DNA from: Streptomyces sp. SolWspMP-5a-2
GTDB lineage: Bacteria > Actinomycetota > Actinomycetes > Streptomycetales > Streptomycetaceae
Assembly: GCF_900091845.1 (NCBI RefSeq)
Contig: NZ_FMCI01000243.1
Coordinates: forward strand, 1-51,068
DNA: 51,068 bases
Direction: 5' to 3'
The notes beneath the pieces are model-generated. The model made no database searches, was not told where the DNA came from, and worked only from the letters and a program-made list of their open reading frames with translations. Positions within the stretch are counted from its first letter, which is position 1. Every line of letters starts with the position of its first letter. Made by a program: the position numbers and the translations under genes. This document shows positions 25,564 to 33,317 of the stretch, in pieces.

Positions 25564-26412
25564 CTAGAGCAGCGAGGCCCGCGGGCCGTCGGGCTGCTCC
25601 AGCCGCCGCTCCAGGATCGAGCGGGCGATACCGGAGGACTCCTCGTCGTCCAGACGGCGGAAGCCGTCCTCGGTGATCACGGTGACGATCGGGTAGATCC
25701 GGCGTGCGACATCGGGACCGCCGGTCGCCGAGTCGTCGTCGGCCGCGTCGTACAGGGCCTGCACCACGAGGGTGGTGGCCTGCTCCTCGGTCAGGTCGTC
25801 GCGGTAGAGCTTCTTCATCGCCCCGCGCGCGAAGATCGACCCCGAGCCCGTCGCCGCGTACCCGGCGTGCTCCTCGGACCGGCCGCCCGTGACGTCATAG
25901 GAGAAGACGCGGCCCTTCTCGCGGTCCACGTCGTAGCCCGCGAACAGGGGCACCACGGCCAGACCCTGCATGGCCATGCCCAGGTTGGAACGGATCATCG
26001 TCGAGAGGCGGTTCGCTTTGCCCTCCAGCGAGAGCTGCACGCCCTCCACCTTCTCGAAGTGCTCGAGCTCAAGCTGGAACAGCTTCACCATCTCGACCGC
26101 GAGACCGGCGGTACCGGCGATGCCCACCGCCGAGTACTCGTCGGCCGGGAACACCTTCTCGATGTCCCGCTGCGCGATCATGTTCCCCATGGTCGCCCGC
26201 CGGTCACCGGCGAGCACCACACCACCCGGGAAGGTCACGGCGACGATGGTCGTGCCGTGCGGCGCCTCGACGACCCCCTGCACCGGCGGCAGCTGCCGCT
26301 TCCCGGGCAGCAGCTCGGGCTGATGGTCGGAGAGAAAGTCCATGAACGACGACGACCCGGGCGTCAGGAAGGCAGCTGGTAGACGCCCGGTGCTACGAGT
26401 GTTGGCTTCCAC
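25564..26412 (-). CDS. prcB: 20S proteasome beta subunit PrcB
   Basis: The catalytic subunit. A 53-residue propeptide ends at PHG and the nucleophile is Thr54 (start of TTIVAVTFPGGVVLAGDRRAT), with the catalytic Asp and Lys further on as in the family. The GTG at 26412 is supported by AAGGA six bases upstream; it lies 49 bases inside the 3' end of the HNH endonuclease gene, so the beginning of the propeptide is encoded in overlapping sequence. A later ATG (about residue 24) would shorten the propeptide. 282 aa is typical. Confidence 0.96.
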   Translation of the reverse strand: MEANTRSTGRLPAAFLTPGSSSFMDFLSDHQPELLPGKRQLPPVQGVVEAPHGTTIVAVTFPGGVVLAGDRRATMGNMIAQRDIEKVFPADEYSAVGIAGTAGLAVEMVKLFQLELEHFEKVEGVQLSLEGKANRLSTMIRSNLGMAMQGLAVVPLFAGYDVDREKGRVFSYDVTGGRSEEHAGYAATGSGSIFARGAMKKLYRDDLTEEQATTLVVQALYDAADDDSATGGPDVARRIYPIVTVITEDGFRRLDDEESSGIARSILERRLEQPDGPRASLL

Positions 26413-26978
26413 GCGTTTCCTTCCACGTATGCAGCAGCCCGCCTTATGGCATCGGGCCGATCCTTGAACTGCCCCAGCGCGGCATTACAGCTGAAGCACA
26501 GTACGCCACGGACCCTACCCGTCTTGTGGCAGTGATCCACATGCTCCGGTGGAGCCTTCAGGCAAATACAACAGACGCCGACCTGAGCCTCGATGAGCGC
26601 GTCCCGCTCGGCTTCGGTGATGCCGTACTGCCGCATCAGATGCCCCTGCCGGCCCTGGACCGCCCGGCACGCCTTGCAACGCGTGGACAACCCGTCCGAC
26701 GCGGTGGCGTTGCGGTGCCATTCGCCGTGCGGCTTCACCTCACCGCACAGGCGACAGAGCTTGTGCCCTTCCGGCACCACGACCTTCTCCCGGACGGTCT
26801 TTCCCATGGCCTCCCTGCGGCGCCGGTAGTGCTGGGCGCTGTAGGCGGCCACACACTCCCGGCACCGCGGCTGGAGGCCGTCCCGCCGGTTCCTGTCCTT
26901 CGCGAACGCCCCGAAGGCCAGGAACCGCTCACAACCGGCGCAGTACTTCTCGCCCGGCTCCCCGTCGGCCACACCCAT
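26364..26978 (-). CDS. HNH / endonuclease VII-type protein inside the proteasome operon
   Basis: 204 aa. Two N-terminal cysteine-rich units (CAGCERF ... CREC, and CRLCGEV ... CKAC) resemble zinc-binding fingers. The C-terminal domain CCICLKAPPEHVDHCHKTG then CFSCNAALGQF is the endonuclease VII (T4 gp49-like) motif with Zn cysteines and the DHCH catalytic centre. The gene lies between pup and prcB and overlaps prcB by 49 bases. Base composition is visibly lower in GC than the flanking proteasome genes, which fits transfer. An equivalent gene, SCO1645, stands in this place in S. coelicolor. A role in proteasome function is not shown; it may be a former homing-type or phage endonuclease. Confidence 0.85.
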   Translation of the reverse strand: MGVADGEPGEKYCAGCERFLAFGAFAKDRNRRDGLQPRCRECVAAYSAQHYRRRREAMGKTVREKVVVPEGHKLCRLCGEVKPHGEWHRNATASDGLSTRCKACRAVQGRQGHLMRQYGITEAERDALIEAQVGVCCICLKAPPEHVDHCHKTGRVRGVLCFSCNAALGQFKDRPDAIRRAAAYVEGNAWKPTLVAPGVYQLPS

Positions 26979-27022
26979 CCCCCGCCACCTTCACTTCGAA
27001 GGCAAACTCGCTACCTTTACCC

Positions 27023-27241
27023 TCACTCGCCACCTTTTTGCACGAAGGAGCGCACGAAATCCTCGGCGTTTTCCTCGAGTACGTCGTCGATCTCGTCCAG
27101 CACCGAGTCCACGTCGTCGCTCAGCTTCTCCTGGCGCTCCTTGAGGTCGTCCGTGGCCTGCGCATCCTGCGTCTGCTCCTCGACCTCCTCGGTGGAGCGC
27201 GTCGCCTTCTGCTGGCCGCCGCCGGTGTCCTTGGTTGCCAT
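27023..27241 (-). CDS. pup: Prokaryotic ubiquitin-like protein Pup
   Basis: A 72-residue, mostly disordered protein tag. The start chosen is the ATG at 27241 (MATKDTGGGQQKATRSTEE), preceded by GAGGG, rather than an upstream in-frame start. The conserved C-terminal helix contains DDVLEENAEDFVRSFVQKGG. The last codon is GAG, so the protein ends in Gly-Gly-Glu, meaning it could be ligated without the deamidation by Dop required for Pup proteins that end in Gln. Followed by the HNH gene 44 bases later. Confidence 0.96.
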   Translation of the reverse strand: MATKDTGGGQQKATRSTEEVEEQTQDAQATDDLKERQEKLSDDVDSVLDEIDDVLEENAEDFVRSFVQKGGE

Positions 27242-27430
27242 AACCCTCACCCCGCTCAGTTCGCCCGACATGGTCGACAGGTCGGCATTCCTGCCGATCG
27301 GTGATGATCAGACCCTACAAGCCCGGTCCGACATCGGCTCCGCAGTTTCCTCAACGTACGGAGGCCACCTCGATGATTCCCGGCCGCCGGGATTTCCACC
27401 CCGGCGCGGGCCCCGCTTCTCGGGGCCGGG

Positions 27431-28942
27431 TCAGCCGCCCGACAACACCTTGACCAGGTCTTCCGCCGTGCGGCACCGGTCCAGGAGCTCCTTGACGTGA
27501 TTACGCGTTCCGCGAAGCGGTTCCAGGGTTGGGACCCGCTGCAACGAGTCCCGGCCCGGCAGATCGAAGATCACCGAGTCCCAGGACGCCGCGGCGACGT
27601 CGTCCGCGTACTGCTCGAGACACCGGCCCCTGAAGTAGGCCCTGGTGTCCTCCGGCGGCTTCGTGCGGGCCCGCTCGACCTCGTTCTCGTCCAGCAGCCG
27701 CTTCATCCGTCCCCGGGCCGCGAGCCGGTTGTAGAGGCCCTTCTCCTCGCGCACGTCCGCGTACTGGAGGTCGACGAGGTGCAGCCTCGGCGCGTCCCAG
27801 TCGACCCCGTCGCGGCGCCGGTACCCCTCCATGAGTTCCCGCTTGGCGACCCAGTCCAGCTCGCCCGCCAGGCTCATCGGGTCGTTCTCCAGCCGGTTGA
27901 GGGTGTCCTCCCAGCGCGCGAGGACGTCCGTGGTCTGGTCGTCGGCGTCCGCGCCGTACCGCTCCTCGACGTACTTCCTGGCCAGCTCGTAGTACTCCAT
28001 CTGGAGCTGGACCGCGGTGAGTGTGCGGCCGCTGCGCAGCGTGACGAGCTGCTTGAGGGACGGGTCGTGGGAGACCTGGTGGAGGGTGCGCACCGGCTGG
28101 TCGACGGCGAGGTCGACGGCGATGAAGCCGTCCTCGATCATGGAGAGCACCAGGGCCGTGGTGCCGACCTTGAGGTAGGTGGAGATCTCCGAGAGGTTCG
28201 CGTCGCCGATGATCACGTGCAGGCGGCGGTACTTCTCGGCGTCCGCGTGCGGTTCGTCGCGGGTGTTGATGATGGGCCGTTTGAGGGTGGTCTCCAGTCC
28301 GACCTCGACCTCGAAGTAGTCGGCCCGCTGGCTGAGCTGGAAGCCGTGCTCGTGGCCGTCCTGGCCGATGCCGACGCGGCCCGCCCCGGTGACGACCTGG
28401 CGGGAGACGAAGAAGGGCGTCAGGTGGCGCACGATGTCCGAGAAGGCGGTCTCCCGCTTCATCAGGTAGTTCTCGTGCGTGCCGTAGGAGGCGCCCTTGT
28501 TGTCGGTGTTGTTCTTGTAGAGGTGGATGGGCTGCGCGCCGGGCAGCTGACCGGCCCGTTCCGCCGCCTCGGCCATGATGCGTTCCCCGGCCTTGTCCCA
28601 GAGGACCGCGTCGCGGGGGTTGGTGACCTCGGGCGCGCTGTACTCGGGGTGCGCGTGATCGACGTAGAGCCGTGCGCCGTTGGTGAGGATCACGTTGGCG
28701 AGGCCGATGTCCTCGTCGGTGAGCTGGCTGGAGTCGGCGACCTCGCGGGCGAGGTCGAAGCCCCGCGCGTCCCGCAGCGGGTTCTCCTCCTCGAAGTCCC
28801 AGCGGGCCCGGCGGGCCCGGTGCATCGCCGCCGCGTAGGCGTTGACGATCTGGGACGAGGTGAGCATGGCATTGGCGTTGGGGTGGCCGGGGACGGAGAT
28901 GCCGTACTCCGTCTCGATGCCCATTACTCGCCGTACGGTCAT
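27431..28942 (-). CDS. dop: Dop, deamidase/depupylase of Pup
   Basis: A PafA homologue that deamidates Pup-Gln and removes Pup from substrates. It shows GIETEYGISVPG at the start, the catalytic GARLYVDHAHPEYSAPE, HLYKNNTDNKGASYGTHENYL and NTRDEPHADAEKYRRLHVIIG. 503 aa matches Dop (PafA is shorter). The ATG at 28942 begins with MTVRRVMGIETEYG. It heads the dop-pup-HNH-prcBA gene group; a 189-base gap follows before pup. Confidence 0.97.
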   Translation of the reverse strand: MTVRRVMGIETEYGISVPGHPNANAMLTSSQIVNAYAAAMHRARRARWDFEEENPLRDARGFDLAREVADSSQLTDEDIGLANVILTNGARLYVDHAHPEYSAPEVTNPRDAVLWDKAGERIMAEAAERAGQLPGAQPIHLYKNNTDNKGASYGTHENYLMKRETAFSDIVRHLTPFFVSRQVVTGAGRVGIGQDGHEHGFQLSQRADYFEVEVGLETTLKRPIINTRDEPHADAEKYRRLHVIIGDANLSEISTYLKVGTTALVLSMIEDGFIAVDLAVDQPVRTLHQVSHDPSLKQLVTLRSGRTLTAVQLQMEYYELARKYVEERYGADADDQTTDVLARWEDTLNRLENDPMSLAGELDWVAKRELMEGYRRRDGVDWDAPRLHLVDLQYADVREEKGLYNRLAARGRMKRLLDENEVERARTKPPEDTRAYFRGRCLEQYADDVAAASWDSVIFDLPGRDSLQRVPTLEPLRGTRNHVKELLDRCRTAEDLVKVLSGG

Positions 28943-29132
28943 GCGGCCCTCCTTGCCCGGCGGCGTCCCCGGTCGGGGACCCCGCTCAAGTACCGCCGGC
29001 GCTCCGGTGCGTGTGCGGTGCCCGTCCCCGCACAGCGCGACTCGGCGGTATTGATGAGCCTAGAACGCCGCCGCGCTGGTGTGGAGATCATTTGCGTCAT
29101 TGCCTTGCTCCGGCCGGGTACGGAAAAGCAGT

Positions 29133-29166
29133 CGGCTGCGGGTTCCCGTGACGGGACCCGCAGCCG
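29133..29166 (-). terminator. Terminator of arc/mpa
   Basis: CGGCTGCGGGT (29133-29143) and ACCCGCAGCCG (29156-29166) pair perfectly, with an inner CCCG/CGGG stem and one bulged T, nine bases beyond the arc stop codon on the minus strand. Confidence 0.8.
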
Positions 29167-29175
29167 CCCTGTGTT

Positions 29176-30942
29176 CTACAGGTACTGCCCGGTGTTCGCC
29201 ACGGTGTCGATGGAGCGTCCGGTGTCCGCGCCCTGCTTTCCGGTGATGAGGGTGCGGATGTACACGATCCGCTCGCCCTTCTTTCCGGAGATCCGGGCCC
29301 AGTCGTCGGGGTTGGTGGTGTTGGGCAGGTCCTCGTTCTCCTTGAACTCGTCCACGCACGCCTGGAGGAGGTGGGAGACCCGGAGGCCCTTCTGCTGGTG
29401 TTCGAGGAAGTCCTTGATCGCCATCTTCTTGGCCCGGCCCACGATGTTCTCGATCATGGCTCCGGAGTTGAAGTCCTTGAAATAGAGGACTTCCTTGTCA
29501 CCATTGGCGTAGGTGACCTCCAGGAAGCGGTTCTCCTCGGATTCGGCGTACATGTGCTCGACCGCCGTCTGGATCATGCTCCCGACGGTGGTCTCCCGGC
29601 TGCCCGCGTGCTCTCCGAGGTCGTCGGAGTGGAGGGGGAGCCGTTCGGTGAGGTACTTGCCGAAGATGTCCTTGGCGGCCTCGGCGTCGGGACGCTCGAT
29701 CTTGATCTTCACGTCCAGGCGGCCGGGGCGCAGGATGGCGGGGTCGATCATGTCCTCGCGGTTGGAGGCGCCGATGACGACCACGTTCTGGAGACCTTCG
29801 ACACCGTCGATCTCGGCGAGGAGCTGGGGGACGATGGTGTTCTCCACGTCCGAGCTGACGCCGGATCCGCGGGTGCGGAAGAGGGACTCCATCTCGTCGA
29901 AGAAGACGATGACGGGGGTGCCCTCGCTGGCCTTCTCGCGGGCTCGCTGGAAGACGAGCCGGATCTGCCGTTCGGTCTCGCCGACGTACTTGTTGAGGAG
30001 CTCGGGGCCCTTGATGTTGAGGAAGAAGCTCTTGCCCGCGGCCTGTCCCGTGACCTCGGCGACCTTCTTGGCCAGCGAGTTGGCGACGGCCTTGGCGATG
30101 AGCGTCTTTCCGCATCCGGGGGGCCCGTAGAGCAGGACGCCCTTGGGCGGGCGCAGTTCGTGCTCCTTGAACAGGTCCGGGTAGAGGTAGGGCAGTTCGA
30201 CCGCGTCGCGGATGGCCTCGATCTGGCCGCCGAGACCGCCGATCTGCTCGTAGCCGATGTCGGGGACTTCTTCGAGGACGAGTTCCTCGACCTCGCTCTT
30301 GGGGACGATCTCGTAGACGTAGCCGGAGCGGGGTTCGAGCAGCAGGGCGTCGCCGGGGCGGATGGTGACGTCCAGCAGCGGCTCGGCGAGCCGTACCACC
30401 CGTTCCTCGTCGGTGTGCCCGAGCACCAGGGCGCGTTCGCCGTCCTCAAGGATCTCCTTGAGGGTGACGATGTCCCCGACGCGCTCGTACTCCATGGCCT
30501 CGACCACGTTGAGCGCTTCGTTGAGCATGACTTCCTGGCCGCGCCTGAGGCCGTCGACCTCGACGCTCGGGCTGACGTTCACCCGGAGTTTGCGGCCGCC
30601 GGTGAAGATGTCGGCGGTGCCGTCCTCATTGGCCTGCAGGAAGACTCCGAAGCCGGCCGGCGGCTGGGCCAGCCGGTCGACCTCCTCCTTGAGGGCGACG
30701 ATCTGGTCGCGGGCCTCACGGAGCGTGTTGGCGAGCCGCTCGTTCTGGGCTGACACGCCGGCCAGGTTGGTCTGGAGCTCGACGATCCGCTCTTCGAGAA
30801 TCCTCGTGTGCCGCGGAGAGTCGGCGAGCTTGCGCCGCAGGACGGCGATCTCCTGCTCAAGGTAGGCAATCTGCCCGGCGGGGTCGTCGGACCCTCGTCC
30901 CGGGCGGATGCCGCGGTTCATGTCGTCGTCGTGGGCTGCCAC
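29176..30942 (-). CDS. arc: Proteasome-activating AAA ATPase Arc/Mpa
   Basis: A hexameric ATPase that recognises Pup through its N-terminal coiled coil and feeds substrates to the proteasome. Residues about 20-80 form the coiled coil (AYLEQEIAVLRRKLAD, RIVELQTNLAGVSAQNERLA), followed by OB domains and an AAA module with Walker A GPPGCGKT near 271 and Walker B FFDEMES near 350. The C-terminus GQYL carries the penultimate tyrosine needed to dock with PrcA. The GTG at 30942 is chosen because GGAGGTGAGG lies directly upstream, giving 588 aa; an in-frame TTG 18 bases further up is inside that ribosome binding site. Confidence 0.96.
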   Translation of the reverse strand: MAAHDDDMNRGIRPGRGSDDPAGQIAYLEQEIAVLRRKLADSPRHTRILEERIVELQTNLAGVSAQNERLANTLREARDQIVALKEEVDRLAQPPAGFGVFLQANEDGTADIFTGGRKLRVNVSPSVEVDGLRRGQEVMLNEALNVVEAMEYERVGDIVTLKEILEDGERALVLGHTDEERVVRLAEPLLDVTIRPGDALLLEPRSGYVYEIVPKSEVEELVLEEVPDIGYEQIGGLGGQIEAIRDAVELPYLYPDLFKEHELRPPKGVLLYGPPGCGKTLIAKAVANSLAKKVAEVTGQAAGKSFFLNIKGPELLNKYVGETERQIRLVFQRAREKASEGTPVIVFFDEMESLFRTRGSGVSSDVENTIVPQLLAEIDGVEGLQNVVVIGASNREDMIDPAILRPGRLDVKIKIERPDAEAAKDIFGKYLTERLPLHSDDLGEHAGSRETTVGSMIQTAVEHMYAESEENRFLEVTYANGDKEVLYFKDFNSGAMIENIVGRAKKMAIKDFLEHQQKGLRVSHLLQACVDEFKENEDLPNTTNPDDWARISGKKGERIVYIRTLITGKQGADTGRSIDTVANTGQYL

Positions 30943-31186
30943 GGTCCTCACCTCCTCCAAGGGGAGCTGGACGCTTCCAGACCCTACCTGGGTGGGTGTC
31001 GATTGAAACCCCTAGATCACAAAGACTGTCGGGGTGTGTCCGATCTTCACCCTTGCGCCCTCCCTCACGCCAAGGGAATACCCACCGAACATGACGGGGA
31101 AGCGGGCGGAGGTAGGGTCGAAGCGTTCAACACCCGTCAGAGCTGGCCGGATTCCCGGTCCGCGAGGGGGAGAAACGGCAGGAGAC
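30943..31186. promoter_or_regulatory. Divergent promoter region of arc and the ferredoxin gene
   Basis: The 244 bases hold two copies of AGGTAGGGTC, one in each direction, each giving a TAGGGT that could be a -10 hexamer: 30981-30986 on the minus strand for arc and 31113-31118 on the plus strand for the ferredoxin gene. For the plus copy ATGACG at 31091-31096 is a possible -35 (16-base spacer). The evidence is pattern only. Confidence 0.35.
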
Positions 31187-31492
31187 ATGAGCGTGCAGCA
31201 GGAGGCCGGGGTCGACGGTGAGGCTCTGGAGGTCTGGATCGACCAGGATCTCTGTACCGGCGACGGGATCTGCGCTCAGTACGCGCCGGAGGTGTTCGAG
31301 CTGGACATCGACGGTCTGGCCTACGTGAAGAGCCCCGGGGACGAGCTGTTGCAGGACAAGGGCGCGACGACGCCGGTCCCGCTGACGCTCCTCACGGATG
31401 TGGTCGACTCCGCGAAGGAGTGTCCGGGTGAGTGCATCCACGTACGTCGGGTTTCGGACAGCGTCGAGATCTACGGTCCGGACGCGGAGTAA
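31187..31492 (+). CDS. Ferredoxin of the [3Fe-4S]/P450-partner type
   Basis: A 101-residue electron carrier with four cysteines: DLCTGDGICAQYAPEVF in the N-terminal third and AKECPGECIHV near residue 80. The C-x5-C pair and the CP motif suggest a [3Fe-4S] cluster like those that serve bacterial P450s. ATG with GGAG five bases upstream. It is divergent from arc. A redox partner for the conservon P450 20 kb away is possible but not indicated by neighbourhood. Confidence 0.88.
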   Translation: MSVQQEAGVDGEALEVWIDQDLCTGDGICAQYAPEVFELDIDGLAYVKSPGDELLQDKGATTPVPLTLLTDVVDSAKECPGECIHVRRVSDSVEIYGPDAE

Positions 31493-31507
31493 TCAAATCG
31501 TTGCCAT

Positions 31508-31528
31508 CCGTGAGGAGTTTCCTTACGG
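31508..31528. terminator. Hairpin between the ferredoxin and secreted-protein genes
   Basis: CCGTGAGGA (31508-31516) pairs with TCCTTACGG (31520-31528), one G-T wobble, three-base loop. It lies 15 bases after the ferredoxin stop, ahead of a short T-rich stretch, and may also serve the convergent gene. Confidence 0.5.
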
Positions 31529-31580
31529 AGGGTGACGATTTTCGTTCTGCTCCGCGCCCGTCCGACGGGCCCGCGCCGGG

Positions 31581-32150
31581 TCACACGCTGTGGGCCCCGG
31601 CGGGGGTCGAGCGGAGGAAGGCGCCGTTCTTCCACTGCCAGCGCGCGGGCTCGGTGACGTCGGGGCAGCAGCGCGGCACGTCCGTCGAGGAGTAGCCGAG
31701 CAGGGTGGCGAGGACGGACCCGTCGCGGACCGAGAAGTCACTCACCGTGTTGCCGTCCTTGGGGTCGACGAGGGTGGCGACGACGCGCGGGGTGCCGTCG
31801 GCGGACCGGGTGAGGACGTAGACGCCGTCGGGCGGGGTGCCCATGGGGGCGTCGCAGTGGACCACGGCGACCGTCTCGGGGCTGCCGTCGCCGTCGAGGT
31901 CGCCGGTCGCCTTCGTCTTCACGACGGCCTTGACGGGTCCGCAGGTGAGGGGGAAGTCGACACCGGCCGGGTCGGGGGCCGTGGTGTGCGTGGCGCGCGG
32001 GGAGGCGTGGGCGGGCTGGGCCGCGGTCGCGGAGTCGGGCTGGACGACCGAGGACAGCGCCATCACTCCGGCGACGGCCGTGGCGGTGGCGACCCAGTGG
32101 ATCGGACGGGTGTGCGTGTGTGCCAGTTCCGGGACGGCGGGGTGCTGCAC
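31581..32150 (-). CDS. Secreted or membrane-anchored protein of unknown function
   Basis: A 189-residue protein with one hydrophobic segment (about 18-40: HWVATATAVAGVMALSSVV) followed by an Ala/Thr/Pro linker. A DLDGDGSPETVAVV segment resembles the calcium-binding loop of FG-GAP repeats, and five cysteines including a CC pair are seen in the exported part. The GTG at 32150 is chosen because GGAG is nine bases upstream; an ATG at 32201 would add 17 Pro-rich residues. No function assigned. Confidence 0.7.
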   Translation of the reverse strand: MQHPAVPELAHTHTRPIHWVATATAVAGVMALSSVVQPDSATAAQPAHASPRATHTTAPDPAGVDFPLTCGPVKAVVKTKATGDLDGDGSPETVAVVHCDAPMGTPPDGVYVLTRSADGTPRVVATLVDPKDGNTVSDFSVRDGSVLATLLGYSSTDVPRCCPDVTEPARWQWKNGAFLRSTPAGAHSV

Positions 32151-32287
32151 GAGGAGTGTCTCCTGTGAGGGCTGTGCCGGTGGGGGTGGGGTGGCCAGCA
32201 TCGTGCCACACGTCACAGGTGGGGGGAACGGCGGGGTCGGCTCGGGTCCGGTCGGGCTTGTCGGTTTGTGCCGCGGTGTCAACAGAT

Positions 32288-32338
32288 GGGCGGCGCGGCC
32301 GAGTTCCCGTCGTCCTGGGGAATCCGGCCGCGCCGCCC
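32288..32338 (-). terminator. Terminator of trmI
   Basis: Perfect 14-base arms (32288-32301 with 32325-32338) and an inner TTCCC/GGGAA stem form a long hairpin 27 bases past the trmI stop on the minus strand. Confidence 0.85.
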
Positions 32339-32364
32339 GTGGGTCGTGCGCGGGGCGGTCCGCC

Positions 32365-33267
32365 TCAGCGGCGGCCGCCTCCGTCGGCGTTGGGGCCTTC
32401 GTAGTCGTCGCCGTAGGCGCCCTTCGCGGGACGGCGGCGGCGCATCGGCGGCTCGACGCCGTCGGCGAGGCGGCGGGCGGTGAGGAGGAAGCCGGTGTGG
32501 CCGATCATCCGGTGGTCCGGGCGGACGGCGAGGCCCTCGACGTGCCAGTTGCGGATCATCGACTCCCAGGCGGTCGGCTCGTTGAAGGAGCCGATCTCGC
32601 GGATGGACTCGACGGTCCTGGCGAGCTGGGTGGTGGTGGCGACGTAGCAGCAGAGGATGCCGCCGGGGACGAGCGCCTTGGAGACGGCCTCCAGGCACTC
32701 CCAGGGGGCGAGCATGTCGAGGATGACGCGGTCGACCTCGGTGTCGGACAGGTTGTCCTGGAGGTCGCCGACGGTGAGCTGCCAGGCGGGGTGCGGGCCG
32801 CCGAAGTAGCGCTCCACGTTCTGCTGGGCGATCTCGGCGAAGTCCTCGCGGCGCTCGTAGCTGTGCAGCATGCCCTGGTCGCCGATGGCGCGCAGCAGGA
32901 AGCTGCTCAGGGAGCCGGATCCGACGCCCGCCTCGACGACTCGGGCGCCGGGGAAGATGTCGGCGAAGGCGAGGATCTGGCCCGCGTCCTTCGGGTAGAC
33001 GACGGCTGCCCCGCGGGGCATGGAGAGGACGTAGTCGGGGAGCAGGGGGCGCAGCGCGAGATAGGCGACGTTACCTGTGGTGCGGACAACGCTGCCCTCG
33101 GGTGCGCCGATCAGCTCGTCGTGCGGGAAGGAACCCTTGTGGGTGTGGAAGTTCTTTCCGGCTTCGAGCGTGAACGTGTAGTGGCGGCCCTTGGGGTCGG
33201 TCAGCTGAACCTGGTCCCCGACCTTGAAGGGCCCGCGCCTGCGGGCGGCACCGGTCGGTTCGGACAT
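32365..33267 (-). CDS. trmI: tRNA (adenine-58-N1)-methyltransferase TrmI
   Basis: The enzyme methylates A58 in the T-loop of tRNA using S-adenosylmethionine. A short N-terminal beta domain (VGDQVQLTDPKGRHYTFTLE) precedes the Rossmann methyltransferase, whose SAM-binding motif I is VVEAGVGSGSLSSFLL (about 110-125), with LDMLAPWECLEAVSKALVPG later. 300 aa; the last 30 residues are Arg/Gly rich. In actinobacteria trmI commonly neighbours the Pup-proteasome genes, as here. ATG start. Confidence 0.93.
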   Translation of the reverse strand: MSEPTGAARRRGPFKVGDQVQLTDPKGRHYTFTLEAGKNFHTHKGSFPHDELIGAPEGSVVRTTGNVAYLALRPLLPDYVLSMPRGAAVVYPKDAGQILAFADIFPGARVVEAGVGSGSLSSFLLRAIGDQGMLHSYERREDFAEIAQQNVERYFGGPHPAWQLTVGDLQDNLSDTEVDRVILDMLAPWECLEAVSKALVPGGILCCYVATTTQLARTVESIREIGSFNEPTAWESMIRNWHVEGLAVRPDHRMIGHTGFLLTARRLADGVEPPMRRRRPAKGAYGDDYEGPNADGGGRR

Positions 33268-33317
33268 GTGACCAGCCTACCGGCCTTTGCCGGGGCCGCC
33301 GACCACGGGCGCGGGCG

